This document shows positions 1 through 7,355 of a stretch of DNA of 37,896 nucleotides, one piece after another. This DNA comes from Saprospira grandis DSM 2844 (lineage in GTDB: Bacteria; Bacteroidota; Bacteroidia; Chitinophagales; Saprospiraceae), in contig CAMDAB010000020.1 in the NCBI GenBank assembly GCA_945888475.1, positions 1 through 37,896 on the forward strand, written 5' to 3'. The notes beneath the pieces were generated by a model, which was not told the DNA's origin, made no database searches, and saw only the letters and a list, made by a program, of their open reading frames with translations. The position numbers and the translations under genes are program-made. Within the stretch, counting starts at the first letter, position 1, and each line of letters opens with the position of its first letter.

Positions 1-1575
1 CCTTAGCACCGGAGCCATTTGAGCCCTTTTGAATTCATTAATATTGACAAGTTTCATCACACGCTGTACCAATGCTTCGTCGAAACCCATCTCAATCAAT
101 TCTTTAGGACCTTTTCTTTTTTCGATATAGTTATAAAGTACCTGGTCAAGTATATCGTATGGCGGCAGACTGTCGCTGTCTTTTTGGTCTGGACGCAATT
201 CGGCGCTTGGCGCTTTGGTCAGTGAATTATTCGGAATTATTTCTTCATCTTTATTGATGTAACGAGCCAGTTCGTAAACCTCGGTTTTGTATACATCGCC
301 CAAAACACTCAGCCCTCCAGCCATATCACCGTACAAAGTACCATATCCCACAGCAACCTCGCTTTTATTCGATGTATTCAACAGAATATTGCCAAATTTG
401 TTGGAGATGGCCATCAGTAACATTCCCCTGATTCTGGCCTGGAGATTTTCCTCCGTAATTTCAGGTTTAGTTCCTGCAAAATGTGTTTTCAGCGTCGACT
501 CAAAACTCTGGTAAATCTCCTCTATAAAAACGATATCGTATTGAATATTGATTTTTTTGGCAAGGGTTCGCGCATCATTAATAGAATGGTCTGATGAAAA
601 CTGCGAAGGCATAAGCAATACACGCACATTTCCTGCGCCCAATGCCCGTTCTGTCAAAACCGCCACAACAGCCGAGTCGATACCGCCCGAAAGGCCAAGA
701 ATAGCTGATTTTAAGCCCAGTTTTCTAAAATAATCCCTGATTCCCATCACAAGTGCATCGTGAATCAGCGCTATTTTATTTCGGTTTTGGGTGTTTTTAA
801 CTCCTCCTTTCTGCACTTCTGCTAAATCATAGGTTCTGATACATTCCTCAAAATAAGGCATTTCATCATAGCTGTTGCCATCGGGCGACATGACGACAGA
901 ACCACCATCGAAAATAATTTCGGTTTGAGAACCAACATGGTTTACATAAAACATGGGCACCTTGTAGCGCGACACATTTTCTTTCAATACATTTTCGCGG
1001 TTATCTGCATGGCTGTAATTAAATGGGGAAGCCGATAAATTCAGAATAAAATCCGGGTGCTCATCGCGCATTTCATCCAGAGGACAAATAGTGTATAGCG
1101 GATTTTCATTGCCTACATTCCAAATATCCTCACAAACCGACATGGCAATTTTTTTACCTTTGAACTCAAGGGTTTTGAATTCCTTTGCCGGCTCAAAATA
1201 TCGATATTCATCAAATACATCGTAGGTGGGTAGCAGTGCCTTGTGCTGTTTGTGCAGGACCTTTCCTCCATGCAAAAAGAAAGCTGTGTTGTAAAGATCT
1301 TTGCCTTCAGGAAGCGGATTTCTGCAGGGCGCACCCACCACTACAGCAATGCCTTGCGCTGCATCGGCCAGGGTCTGAACGGCAGCATCACTTTTATGTA
1401 TAAAATCATTGAATTCGAGAAAATCCCTGGGTGGATAACCCGTTACAGCTAATTCACCAAAAACCACGATGTCGGCACCCTGCTGTTTAGCTGTTTCAAC
1501 AGCTTTCAGCATTTTATTCAGATTATGTTCAAAATGCCCAATATGATAATTGAGCTGTGCCATTGCTATTTTCAT
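1..1575 (-). CDS. nadE: Glutamine-dependent NAD+ synthetase (C-terminus cut by window edge)
   Basis: Catalyses the last step of NAD+ synthesis, amidating deamido-NAD+ with ATP and ammonia taken from glutamine. The frame is open from ATG at 1573-1575 (MKIAMAQLNYHIGHF) to base 1, about 525 residues; the family is usually about 540-550, so only some 15-25 residues are missing. The N-terminal nitrilase-type glutaminase domain shows its three catalytic positions: Glu in FGELAVTGYPPRD (about residue 41), Lys in HKALLPTYDVF (about 113) and Cys in MSVCEDIWN (about 147). The C-terminal synthetase domain has the PP-loop LGLSGGIDSAVV (about residue 293) and, near the edge, VNINEFKRAQMAPVLR, matching the conserved end of the family. 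It is the most downstream gene seen in the minus-strand run that starts at mutY, 42 bp after the TPR gene. Identification is secure. Confidence 0.95.
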   Translation of the reverse strand, partial: MKIAMAQLNYHIGHFEHNLNKMLKAVETAKQQGADIVVFGELAVTGYPPRDFLEFNDFIHKSDAAVQTLADAAQGIAVVVGAPCRNPLPEGKDLYNTAFFLHGGKVLHKQHKALLPTYDVFDEYRYFEPAKEFKTLEFKGKKIAMSVCEDIWNVGNENPLYTICPLDEMRDEHPDFILNLSASPFNYSHADNRENVLKENVSRYKVPMFYVNHVGSQTEIIFDGGSVVMSPDGNSYDEMPYFEECIRTYDLAEVQKGGVKNTQNRNKIALIHDALVMGIRDYFRKLGLKSAILGLSGGIDSAVVAVLTERALGAGNVRVLLMPSQFSSDHSINDARTLAKKINIQYDIVFIEEIYQSFESTLKTHFAGTKPEITEENLQARIRGMLLMAISNKFGNILLNTSNKSEVAVGYGTLYGDMAGGLSVLGDVYKTEVYELARYINKDEEIIPNNSLTKAPSAELRPDQKDSDSLPPYDILDQVLYNYIEKRKGPKELIEMGFDEALVQRVMKLVNINEFKRAQMAPVLR

Positions 1576-1617
1576 AGTCTAAATGATTTTGGGATTTATT
1601 CAATTCAAAGAAATTCT

Positions 1618-2118
1618 TTATTTGTAATGATAATAATGATTCGGGTCGTCCCATTTGGCCTGCTCGGCAGCTAGATAGGCGTCATGTTTTTGCTGGTCGG
1701 CTTCAGCTTCGGGTAAATTACCCAAGAGTCTGTTTAATTCGGCTCTTTGACCATATAGATAATTGTTTACAAATTCATTTTTAATAACTTCATCAAGGGC
1801 TTTTAAGGCATCAGAAAACCTGCCAAGTTTTTGATACGAATCAGCAAGTCTTAGAAACAGGACCTTATTATAGCCTGATTTTTCAACTGCAGTTTCAATG
1901 GTTGATGCAGCCTTTTGAAAATCATTAAAACTATACATAAATGTTGTTGCCTTGTCTAAATAGGCAAAATAATCCTCGGGGTCAATTTCAATTAATTTGT
2001 CATAATATTCAATTAGTTGAACATTATATTGCTTTTTTTCGCTGGCACTCAGACTTTCATTACTGATTTTTGATTTCAAATCTGAAATTTTTTCTTTCAA
2101 TAGTTCTTTTTCCATCAA
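1618..2118 (-). CDS. Small TPR-repeat protein, function unknown
   Basis: A 166-residue soluble protein without signal peptide or membrane segment. The N-terminus is charged and helical (MMEKELLKEKISDLKSKI), likely a coiled coil. From about residue 45 there are TPR-like helical pairs: EIDPEDYFAYLDKATTFMY, NKVLFLRLADSYQKLGRF and NNYLYGQRAELNRLLGNL. The C-terminus is aromatic and His-rich (DDPNHYYHYK). TPR proteins act as protein-binding scaffolds; no partner can be named here. It lies 4 bp downstream of the rlmB stop, so the two are probably co-transcribed. A start at the second Met is equally possible. Confidence 0.75.
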   Translation of the reverse strand: MMEKELLKEKISDLKSKISNESLSASEKKQYNVQLIEYYDKLIEIDPEDYFAYLDKATTFMYSFNDFQKAASTIETAVEKSGYNKVLFLRLADSYQKLGRFSDALKALDEVIKNEFVNNYLYGQRAELNRLLGNLPEAEADQQKHDAYLAAEQAKWDDPNHYYHYK

Positions 2119-2122
2119 AGAT

Positions 2123-2896
2123 TTAATTTTTCAATTGTTGTCGCAAAACTTCATAAAGTATAATTCCACTAGCCACCGACACATTAAAAGAATCGGTCTT
2201 GCCTCTCATCGGTATCAGGAAACGCTCATCCACTAATTCGAGCAGCATTCGGTTTACTCCTTTTGCTTCGTCACCCATTACAATAGCAGTAGGGCCCTTC
2301 AGATCCAGGTCGTATAACATGGTTGTTCCTTTTAAATCAGCTGCAATAACTGTGATGCCGTTCAATTGTAAAAATTCTACAGCATGCATGAGGCTATTGA
2401 CCCGGCATACAGGTAGCATATTTAGTGCACCTGCCGAGCTCTTCATTGCTTCATCATTTATCTGAGCTGTGCCCTTTTTTGGTAATACCAGAGCATGTGC
2501 CCCAGAGGCTTCTGCCGACCTGGCGATTGCACCAATATTTCTCACATCCGTTACACCATCTACCAAAATAATAAGTGGGGTTTCTCCCTTATCATAAATC
2601 ATTGGAATGATGTCCTCGAGCGTATAATATGGAATAGGAGAAACAAAGGCCAGCACACCCTGATGATTTTTTCTGGTAACACTGTTTAATTTTTCTATTG
2701 GAACCACCTGCATAGGCACATTTGTCTCCTTACAAAGGAAACGAAGTCTTTTTTCGAAATCCCCATGAATGGCATTTGACAAAAGTACTTTTTCAATGGT
2801 TCTTCCATTTTCCAGCGCATCTACAACCGGATGTCGGCCATATAATAACTCTGTGCTGTTTTTGTCTTCTTTTTTCGACAGGTCCTGATACTCCAT
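2123..2896 (-). CDS. rlmB: 23S rRNA 2'-O-ribose methyltransferase RlmB (TrmH/SpoU family)
   Basis: A 257-residue SPOUT-class methyltransferase, predicted to methylate the 2'-OH of a 23S rRNA guanosine (Gm2251 in E. coli numbering) with S-adenosylmethionine. The N-terminal substrate-binding domain opens with ELLYGRHPVVDALENG (about residues 17-32), typical of RlmB/TrmH. The trefoil-knot catalytic domain carries VDGVTDVRNIGAIARSAEAS (about 113-132, with the conserved Asn and Arg), IVMGDEAKGV, and the C-terminal motif SFNVSVASGIILYEVLRQQ. Length and motif order are normal. It lies between gldD (12 bp upstream) and the TPR gene (4 bp downstream). The exact target nucleotide is inferred from the family. 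Confidence 0.93.
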   Translation of the reverse strand: MEYQDLSKKEDKNSTELLYGRHPVVDALENGRTIEKVLLSNAIHGDFEKRLRFLCKETNVPMQVVPIEKLNSVTRKNHQGVLAFVSPIPYYTLEDIIPMIYDKGETPLIILVDGVTDVRNIGAIARSAEASGAHALVLPKKGTAQINDEAMKSSAGALNMLPVCRVNSLMHAVEFLQLNGITVIAADLKGTTMLYDLDLKGPTAIVMGDEAKGVNRMLLELVDERFLIPMRGKTDSFNVSVASGIILYEVLRQQLKN

Positions 2897-2908
2897 TGCT
2901 GTTTATTT

Positions 2909-3529
2909 TTATTTTTTGTCTGTCCATTCAAAACTGTTCAGCATATTCATAATGTCAGTTTTGACAAATTCAATGACCGGTGCCATAGAATCAGCTTCAG
3001 GTCTGGATTTGAAATATAGTGCTGCTCTCACTGCGTGATTTACGCTATCGGTAATGACGATCTGAAAAGGAGATGCTACATGACCTTCAATATTAAAAAG
3101 TACTCCGTACACCTTTTTTTCAGGATTATTAATGATATAATCCTCCATGGCATTTGCCTTTGGGACATGCTCCTGAGCCATTCTGTAAGCATCATTATAT
3201 ACTTTATGCAGGCAGGCAGCTATGGTATCACACTTTTTTAAATCGGTGTAAGTAAAATGTACCGAGCCATTAAGCGAGGGAAAATTAAGATTAAACCAAC
3301 ATTGATGTGGTGCATCTCGGTGCAAAAAAAGCGTATCCTGCTCAAAACTCATGTAACCAGGGTATTCAAAACCAAAAGCGCAAAAATCTTTACTAAATTT
3401 AGCAGGCTTCCGTTCAGGGAATTCAATTTTAGGATACACCCTGGGTTTTGGGATAAAAACCTTTTCTTCTTTGCAGGAAACAAAAAAGATTATAGTAAGA
3501 ATTATTGCGGTTATGATAATTTTTTGCAT
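2909..3529 (-). CDS. gldD: Gliding-motility-associated lipoprotein GldD
   Basis: A 206-residue predicted outer-membrane lipoprotein. The N-terminus is a lipoprotein signal (MQKIIITAIILTIIFFVSC) with the lipobox Cys at residue 19, followed by a short charged linker and a proline-rich stretch (KPRVYPKIEFPERKP). The body includes CAFGFEYPGYMSFEQDTLF and HQCWFNLNFPSLNGSVHFTY, which resemble the GldD family. Placement supports the call: gldE, ssb and mutY sit directly upstream in the arrangement conserved in many Bacteroidota. The gldE stop is only 3 bp from this start. In Flavobacterium GldD is needed for gliding; in non-gliding relatives the gene persists and its role is less clear. Confidence 0.88.
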   Translation of the reverse strand: MQKIIITAIILTIIFFVSCKEEKVFIPKPRVYPKIEFPERKPAKFSKDFCAFGFEYPGYMSFEQDTLFLHRDAPHQCWFNLNFPSLNGSVHFTYTDLKKCDTIAACLHKVYNDAYRMAQEHVPKANAMEDYIINNPEKKVYGVLFNIEGHVASPFQIVITDSVNHAVRAALYFKSRPEADSMAPVIEFVKTDIMNMLNSFEWTDKK

Positions 3530-3532
3530 AAA

Positions 3533-4909
3533 TTATTTTGCTGTAGATTCGTTGACAGGAATAGTAATTCTGATATTTTCTATTCTTCGTTCTGAGGCAT
3601 TAAGAATTGTAAAGTTGATGCCCTTGAAACTGATAAGGGTATTTTTCTTTGGCATGGTACCATTCAAAAGCAACAGCATCCCTCCTATAGTTTCGGCTCC
3701 CTCTCTGCCATCATCAAAAAATGATGCTTCGAGATTTAATACTTTAGTGACATCAATCAGACTTGTTCTTCCTTCAAAAACAAAAGTATTATCATTCAAC
3801 TTGGAATAGCCCATATCTTCTGGTTCATCGAATTCGTCATTGATTTCGCCAACAATTTCCTCTAGTACATCTTCAAGCGTCACTACTCCTGAGGTTCCGC
3901 CATACTCATCCACAACAATGGCGATATGCGTGCGTTTAGTTTGAAAATCGCCAAAAAGATCATCAATTTTTTTGCTTTCAGGAACGAAAAACGCTGGTCT
4001 GATGAGCATATGCCAATTGAAATCTTCAGGTTTGTCAAAATGTTTGAGTAAATCCTTTGAATGAATAATACCGGCGATTTTATCAAATGTTTCTTCAAAT
4101 ACCGGTATTCTGGAATAATTAGAAATTCGAATAGTTTGCATCACTTCTAAAAAACTGCTGTCTTTATCGAGTGCCACAACATTCATGCGAGCCTTCATAA
4201 TATTTTTGACATTTATATTGCCAAACTGGACAATACTTTTTAGTAGACCGATATCTTCTTTTGCAAATTTTGTATCCTTTACAGTTAGCTCAATTGCATG
4301 CTCTATTTCCTTGTGACTCACCATATTGAGCTTACCATTTTTTGCCCTGTTGGCCAAACGGTTTTCGATGAATTTACTACTGTTTACAAGTAACCAACTG
4401 ATAGGATAAAGCATTAGCCGAAGAAAAAGCAGGGGACCGGCCATAAATCTTGCAAGAATCATCCTAGATTTTACCGCATTACTGGCATATACTTTGGGTG
4501 CAATTTCGCCAAATAGAACTAATACAAAGGTGACAAGAATAACCGTAATAAGGAATCTTATCCAATCAGGAATAGTTTCGGGCAGTACTGTAATAAAAAT
4601 AAAATTGGCCGAAAGTACAATGCCGATATTTACAAAATTATTAGCAATTAGAATAGTTGAAAGCAGATAATGAGGTTTGTCCAGGAGCTTCAGTATTCTA
4701 TTTTTGCTATTGCTGTTTTCTTTCTGTAGATTTTCTATGTCGTTGTGACTAATGGAAAAGAAAGCAACTTCCGAACCAGACATTAGTGCTGAAATGACTA
4801 AAAAAACCAATATGATAACTGCATATATGATGATTTCAGGGCCAATTACAACAGAATTGAAGAGAAAAAATAAATTAGATAAACTGTCAGGATAAGGTTC
4901 CGAGTCCAC
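3533..4909 (-). CDS. gldE: GldE-like CNNM/CBS/CorC-HlyC membrane protein
   Basis: A 458-residue inner-membrane protein of the hemolysin-C/CNNM family. Residues about 20-190 form the DUF21 (CNNM) membrane domain; it starts with the hydrophobic segment IIIYAVIILVFLVISALMSG followed by SGSEVAFFSIS, a family signature. A CBS pair follows (about 215-330, with IMKARMNVVALDKDSSF and YSRIPVFEETFDKIAGIIH), then IAIVVDEYGGTSGVVTLEDV and a C-terminal CorC_HlyC domain (about 360-450). CNNM relatives are linked to Mg2+ or other divalent ion transport. The Bacteroidota version next to gldD is named GldE from gliding studies. ssb is 44 bp upstream and gldD 3 bp downstream, so co-transcription is likely. Confidence 0.9.
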   Translation of the reverse strand: MDSEPYPDSLSNLFFLFNSVVIGPEIIIYAVIILVFLVISALMSGSEVAFFSISHNDIENLQKENSNSKNRILKLLDKPHYLLSTILIANNFVNIGIVLSANFIFITVLPETIPDWIRFLITVILVTFVLVLFGEIAPKVYASNAVKSRMILARFMAGPLLFLRLMLYPISWLLVNSSKFIENRLANRAKNGKLNMVSHKEIEHAIELTVKDTKFAKEDIGLLKSIVQFGNINVKNIMKARMNVVALDKDSSFLEVMQTIRISNYSRIPVFEETFDKIAGIIHSKDLLKHFDKPEDFNWHMLIRPAFFVPESKKIDDLFGDFQTKRTHIAIVVDEYGGTSGVVTLEDVLEEIVGEINDEFDEPEDMGYSKLNDNTFVFEGRTSLIDVTKVLNLEASFFDDGREGAETIGGMLLLLNGTMPKKNTLISFKGINFTILNASERRIENIRITIPVNESTAK

Positions 4910-4933
4910 GGCAATAAAATTTAGTGATAGAAT

Positions 4934-4955
4934 AGGCCTTCAAGGCCTTTTTTTT
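4934..4955. terminator. Small hairpin with T tract between ssb and gldE
   Basis: AGGCCTT (4934-4940) pairs with AAGGCCT (4942-4948) around a single C, and a run of eight T follows on the plus strand (4948-4955). On the minus strand, the direction of ssb and gldE, the hairpin is preceded by the A tract and followed by a non-T-rich sequence, so it would be a weak terminator or an attenuator between ssb and gldE. No plus-strand gene reads into it. Confidence 0.35.
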
Positions 4956-5406
4956 AGAAGGGCAAATCATCAGATTCATTGGCAGGATTGTCAATCTTTG
5001 CCGCGGTGTTTTTACCCTCAGCACTTGCGGGGTAATAGGTCTCAACTGGTGGAGGTATAGAATTCGCACTGTATGAATTTTCGCTTTTTTCCAAAGATCT
5101 GAAAGTATTGGCATTAATTTCAGTGAATGTAATTTGCTTGCCATCTTTGTCTTCATATTTCTGGTAGGTGATTTTGCCTTCTAAGAAAACAAGACCACCT
5201 TTTTTGAGCTGTTTTTCTGCTCTTTCTGCAAGCTCTCTCCACATAATAATATTGTGCCACTCGGTCGAATCCTTCCATTCGCCATCTTTATCTTTGTAGG
5301 ATTCATTTGTAGCCATTGTAAATCTTACAAATGAAGCGCCGCTAGGCAATGTTTTCTTCTCCGGATCTTTTCCCAGGCGACCTATTAGGGTAACTTTGTT
5401 GATCAT
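4954..5406 (-). CDS. ssb: Single-stranded DNA-binding protein
   Basis: A 150-residue SSB. The N-terminal OB fold (about residues 1-105) starts MINKVTLIGRLGKDPEKK and includes FTMATNESYKDKDGEWKDST, TEWHNIIMWRELAE and KGGLVFLEGKITYQKYEDKD. A disordered Pro/Asn-rich linker ends in the acidic tip DDLPF, the peptide that recruits replication and repair partners. It coats single-stranded DNA during replication, recombination and repair. The gene is 72 bp downstream of mutY and has its own promoter candidate overlapping the mutY stop (5452-5482). Length is normal for chromosomal Bacteroidota SSB. Confidence 0.95.
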   Translation of the reverse strand: MINKVTLIGRLGKDPEKKTLPSGASFVRFTMATNESYKDKDGEWKDSTEWHNIIMWRELAERAEKQLKKGGLVFLEGKITYQKYEDKDGKQITFTEINANTFRSLEKSENSYSANSIPPPVETYYPASAEGKNTAAKIDNPANESDDLPF

Positions 5407-5451
5407 TTTGTTAAAATATTTAGGTTAAGTTAGCTATAATTAATAAAAAAA

Positions 5452-5482
5452 CAAATTTATCCAAAAGAAAAACGAAACTCAA
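5452..5482 (-). promoter_or_regulatory. Bacteroidota-type promoter candidate for ssb
   Basis: On the minus strand TTG (5480-5482) is followed by a 20-base spacer and TAAATTTG (5452-5459), fitting the Bacteroidota pattern TTG-N19-21-TAnnTTTG. The -7 box lies 45 bp before the ssb ATG and the -33 box overlaps the mutY stop codon. This suggests ssb is transcribed independently of mutY. Position and spacing are right, but the motif is short and A/T-rich. Confidence 0.45.
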
Positions 5483-6576
5483 CCCAAGGGAAAGAGGTCC
5501 TTTTCCAAATAATTTTGAATCGTTTTGGGAAGAGCGAACTTGTTCAAATCTGACAATTCAACAAGGTTGTAGCTCTTGTCTACATTTAAAATCGCAGGTA
5601 TTTTTCCTGAAATTTCAACAAATATAGCGAAAATCTTTTGGTGTGTCAAGAGCTGAACATAAGTTGTTGAAAAATTTATTGAAAATTCATCAAGGCTTGT
5701 CTGTTCTGAAATATTTTTCCAAGTATCTGATTCCCATAATTTTGAAAGTTCATCCTTGTCGAGCAGCTTATTGGCCTCGAATAATGGAAAATCGTAGAGA
5801 CTTTTCCAGATATCCTTTTCAACTCGTTTTTTTAGCAGTGTCTGTGCTTCGGGGCTTTTCCAAACAAAATAATAAAAATACCTGCTTTTTTTAATCAGTT
5901 TTTTTGACTTTAAAGGCAATCTGTCTATGGAATCATTTTGTAATGCCTTGCAATTTTCTGCTAGAGGACAGTCTATGCATCGAGGCTGCTGAGGTTTGCA
6001 TAGCGTTGCACCTAAATCCATAATCGCCTGATTATAATCGCTCGATCGCTCAGGAATTAAATGCTCAGTTGCTAGTTTTTGAAACATTTTTTTACCTTCG
6101 GTACTGTCTACAGGAGTTTCAATGCCATAAAATCTGGACAAAACTCTGAACACATTACCATCGAGCACTGCATAGGGCAAATCGAAAGCAAATGAAGCGA
6201 TTGCAGAAGCAGTATAGTCACCAATACCCTTTAGTTTTCTGATATCAGCAAAGTTGGCGGGAAAAATTCCATCATATTCATCTCTTAACTGCCTGGCAGT
6301 AGTTAGCATATTTCTTGCTCTTGCATAATAACCCAGACCCTGCCAAAGTTTCATAACCTCATCATCATCGGCATTGGCAAGTTCGTTCAATGTTGGGAAC
6401 CTACTAATAAATTTGAGGTAGTAAGGGGTACCTTGTTCAACACGTGTCTGCTGCAGGATAATCTCTGAAAGCCAGATTTGATAGGGATTTTTATTTAATT
6501 TCCAAGGCAACTCCCTTGGTTTACTGATGTCGTACCAATTCAACAGCTTTTCACCAAAAATTATCTCATTGTTCAT
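5479..6576 (-). CDS. mutY: A/G-specific adenine DNA glycosylase MutY
   Basis: A 365-residue base-excision repair glycosylase that removes A mispaired with 8-oxoguanine. The catalytic Glu is E38 in WLSEIILQQTRVEQG. The helix-hairpin-helix is KGIGDYTASAIASF (about 116-129), followed by the catalytic Asp D139 in AVLDGNVFRVLSR. The [4Fe-4S] cluster ligands C193, C200, C203 and C209 have the standard C-X6-C-X2-C-X5-C spacing. The C-terminal Nudix-like 8-oxoG recognition domain follows (RYFYYFVWKSPEAQTLLKKR, then KDIWKSLYDFPLFE). Start ATG at 6574-6576. The gene heads the minus-strand mutY-ssb-gldE-gldD run and is divergent from the gene at 6723. Confidence 0.95.
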   Translation of the reverse strand: MNNEIIFGEKLLNWYDISKPRELPWKLNKNPYQIWLSEIILQQTRVEQGTPYYLKFISRFPTLNELANADDDEVMKLWQGLGYYARARNMLTTARQLRDEYDGIFPANFADIRKLKGIGDYTASAIASFAFDLPYAVLDGNVFRVLSRFYGIETPVDSTEGKKMFQKLATEHLIPERSSDYNQAIMDLGATLCKPQQPRCIDCPLAENCKALQNDSIDRLPLKSKKLIKKSRYFYYFVWKSPEAQTLLKKRVEKDIWKSLYDFPLFEANKLLDKDELSKLWESDTWKNISEQTSLDEFSINFSTTYVQLLTHQKIFAIFVEISGKIPAILNVDKSYNLVELSDLNKFALPKTIQNYLEKDLFPLG

Positions 6577-6722
6577 TATTTTGTCTTTGAATTATTTCAA
6601 TTAATGCAACAGCTGTTAAACCAATCTTAAGGTATAAGGTTCCGATTTTTTTTAGACGCTAATTTCCAAATAAAATTATTATCTTGCATCTCTTTTTATT
6701 AAAATGCTCAAAATTTCAAATT

Positions 6723-7310
6723 ATGAAGTATCTGATATTTCTTTCAATTTGTATATTAAGTTTTGGTATTCAATTGAATGCCCAAAAAAATAAAGATGAT
6801 AAACCCGGCAAAGATTTTATTATAAACGTTGCCGATGACACGATTTGGGGAAAGATAAGTGGAAATCTTACTCCTTCCACAGCGTCCTTAAAGATAAGTT
6901 TTATCGATAATAAATCGGGGACCAAGCGTATTTATAAGCCCTATGGTATTAAGTCCTGGCATCCCTATGGTCTAGATTATTATTTTGAATCAAAAGAATA
7001 TCGTCCTAAGGGAATGCGTGCAGCTGATCAGGGTTATGCTGTTTTCATGAAATGTTTTACACCCTACGAAGGAAGTGTGCGTTATTACGAATATTATAAT
7101 ACCGATGGAGGTGAGGGTTATTATCAGTCATTTTTACAAAAAAGAGGCGATATGGTCGAAGTGAAATTTGAAAAGTTTTATGCTCAGCTGGCGGAATATT
7201 TTACCGATTATCCGGAGCTTAGCGATAAAATTAAGGCAAAGAAATTTAAAAAAACAGAATTGGCCAAAATTGTAGATGAATACAATATGTGGTACAACAG
7301 AAAGGCCTGA
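6723..7310 (+). CDS. Exported protein of unknown function
   Basis: I chose ATG 6723 rather than the upstream ATG at 6684 because it begins a clean signal peptide: MKYLIFLSICILSFGIQLNAQ, cleaved probably after NAQ. The mature protein is about 175 residues, mostly beta-rich. An N-terminal stretch (DFIINVADDTIWGKISG, then GTKRIYKPYGIKSWHP) resembles the 'gene product with DTIxGKI' style of many Bacteroidota envelope proteins that I cannot assign to a named family. It has many Tyr residues (YYEYYNTDGGEGYYQSF) and a Lys-rich helical end (DKIKAKKFKKTELAKIVDEY). Predicted to be periplasmic or surface-exposed. It lies 45 bp upstream of the VWA-type membrane protein and may be in one transcript with it. 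Confidence 0.7.
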   Translation: MKYLIFLSICILSFGIQLNAQKNKDDKPGKDFIINVADDTIWGKISGNLTPSTASLKISFIDNKSGTKRIYKPYGIKSWHPYGLDYYFESKEYRPKGMRAADQGYAVFMKCFTPYEGSVRYYEYYNTDGGEGYYQSFLQKRGDMVEVKFEKFYAQLAEYFTDYPELSDKIKAKKFKKTELAKIVDEYNMWYNRKA

Positions 7311-7355
7311 TTGGCTTTTTAATCAAATTGAAGCAATTGATTTTAAATCACTAAA

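Noticed and set aside
6684-6722. Upstream ATG 6684 for the exported protein
   Set aside because: It would put 13 extra residues before a clean signal peptide starting at 6723.
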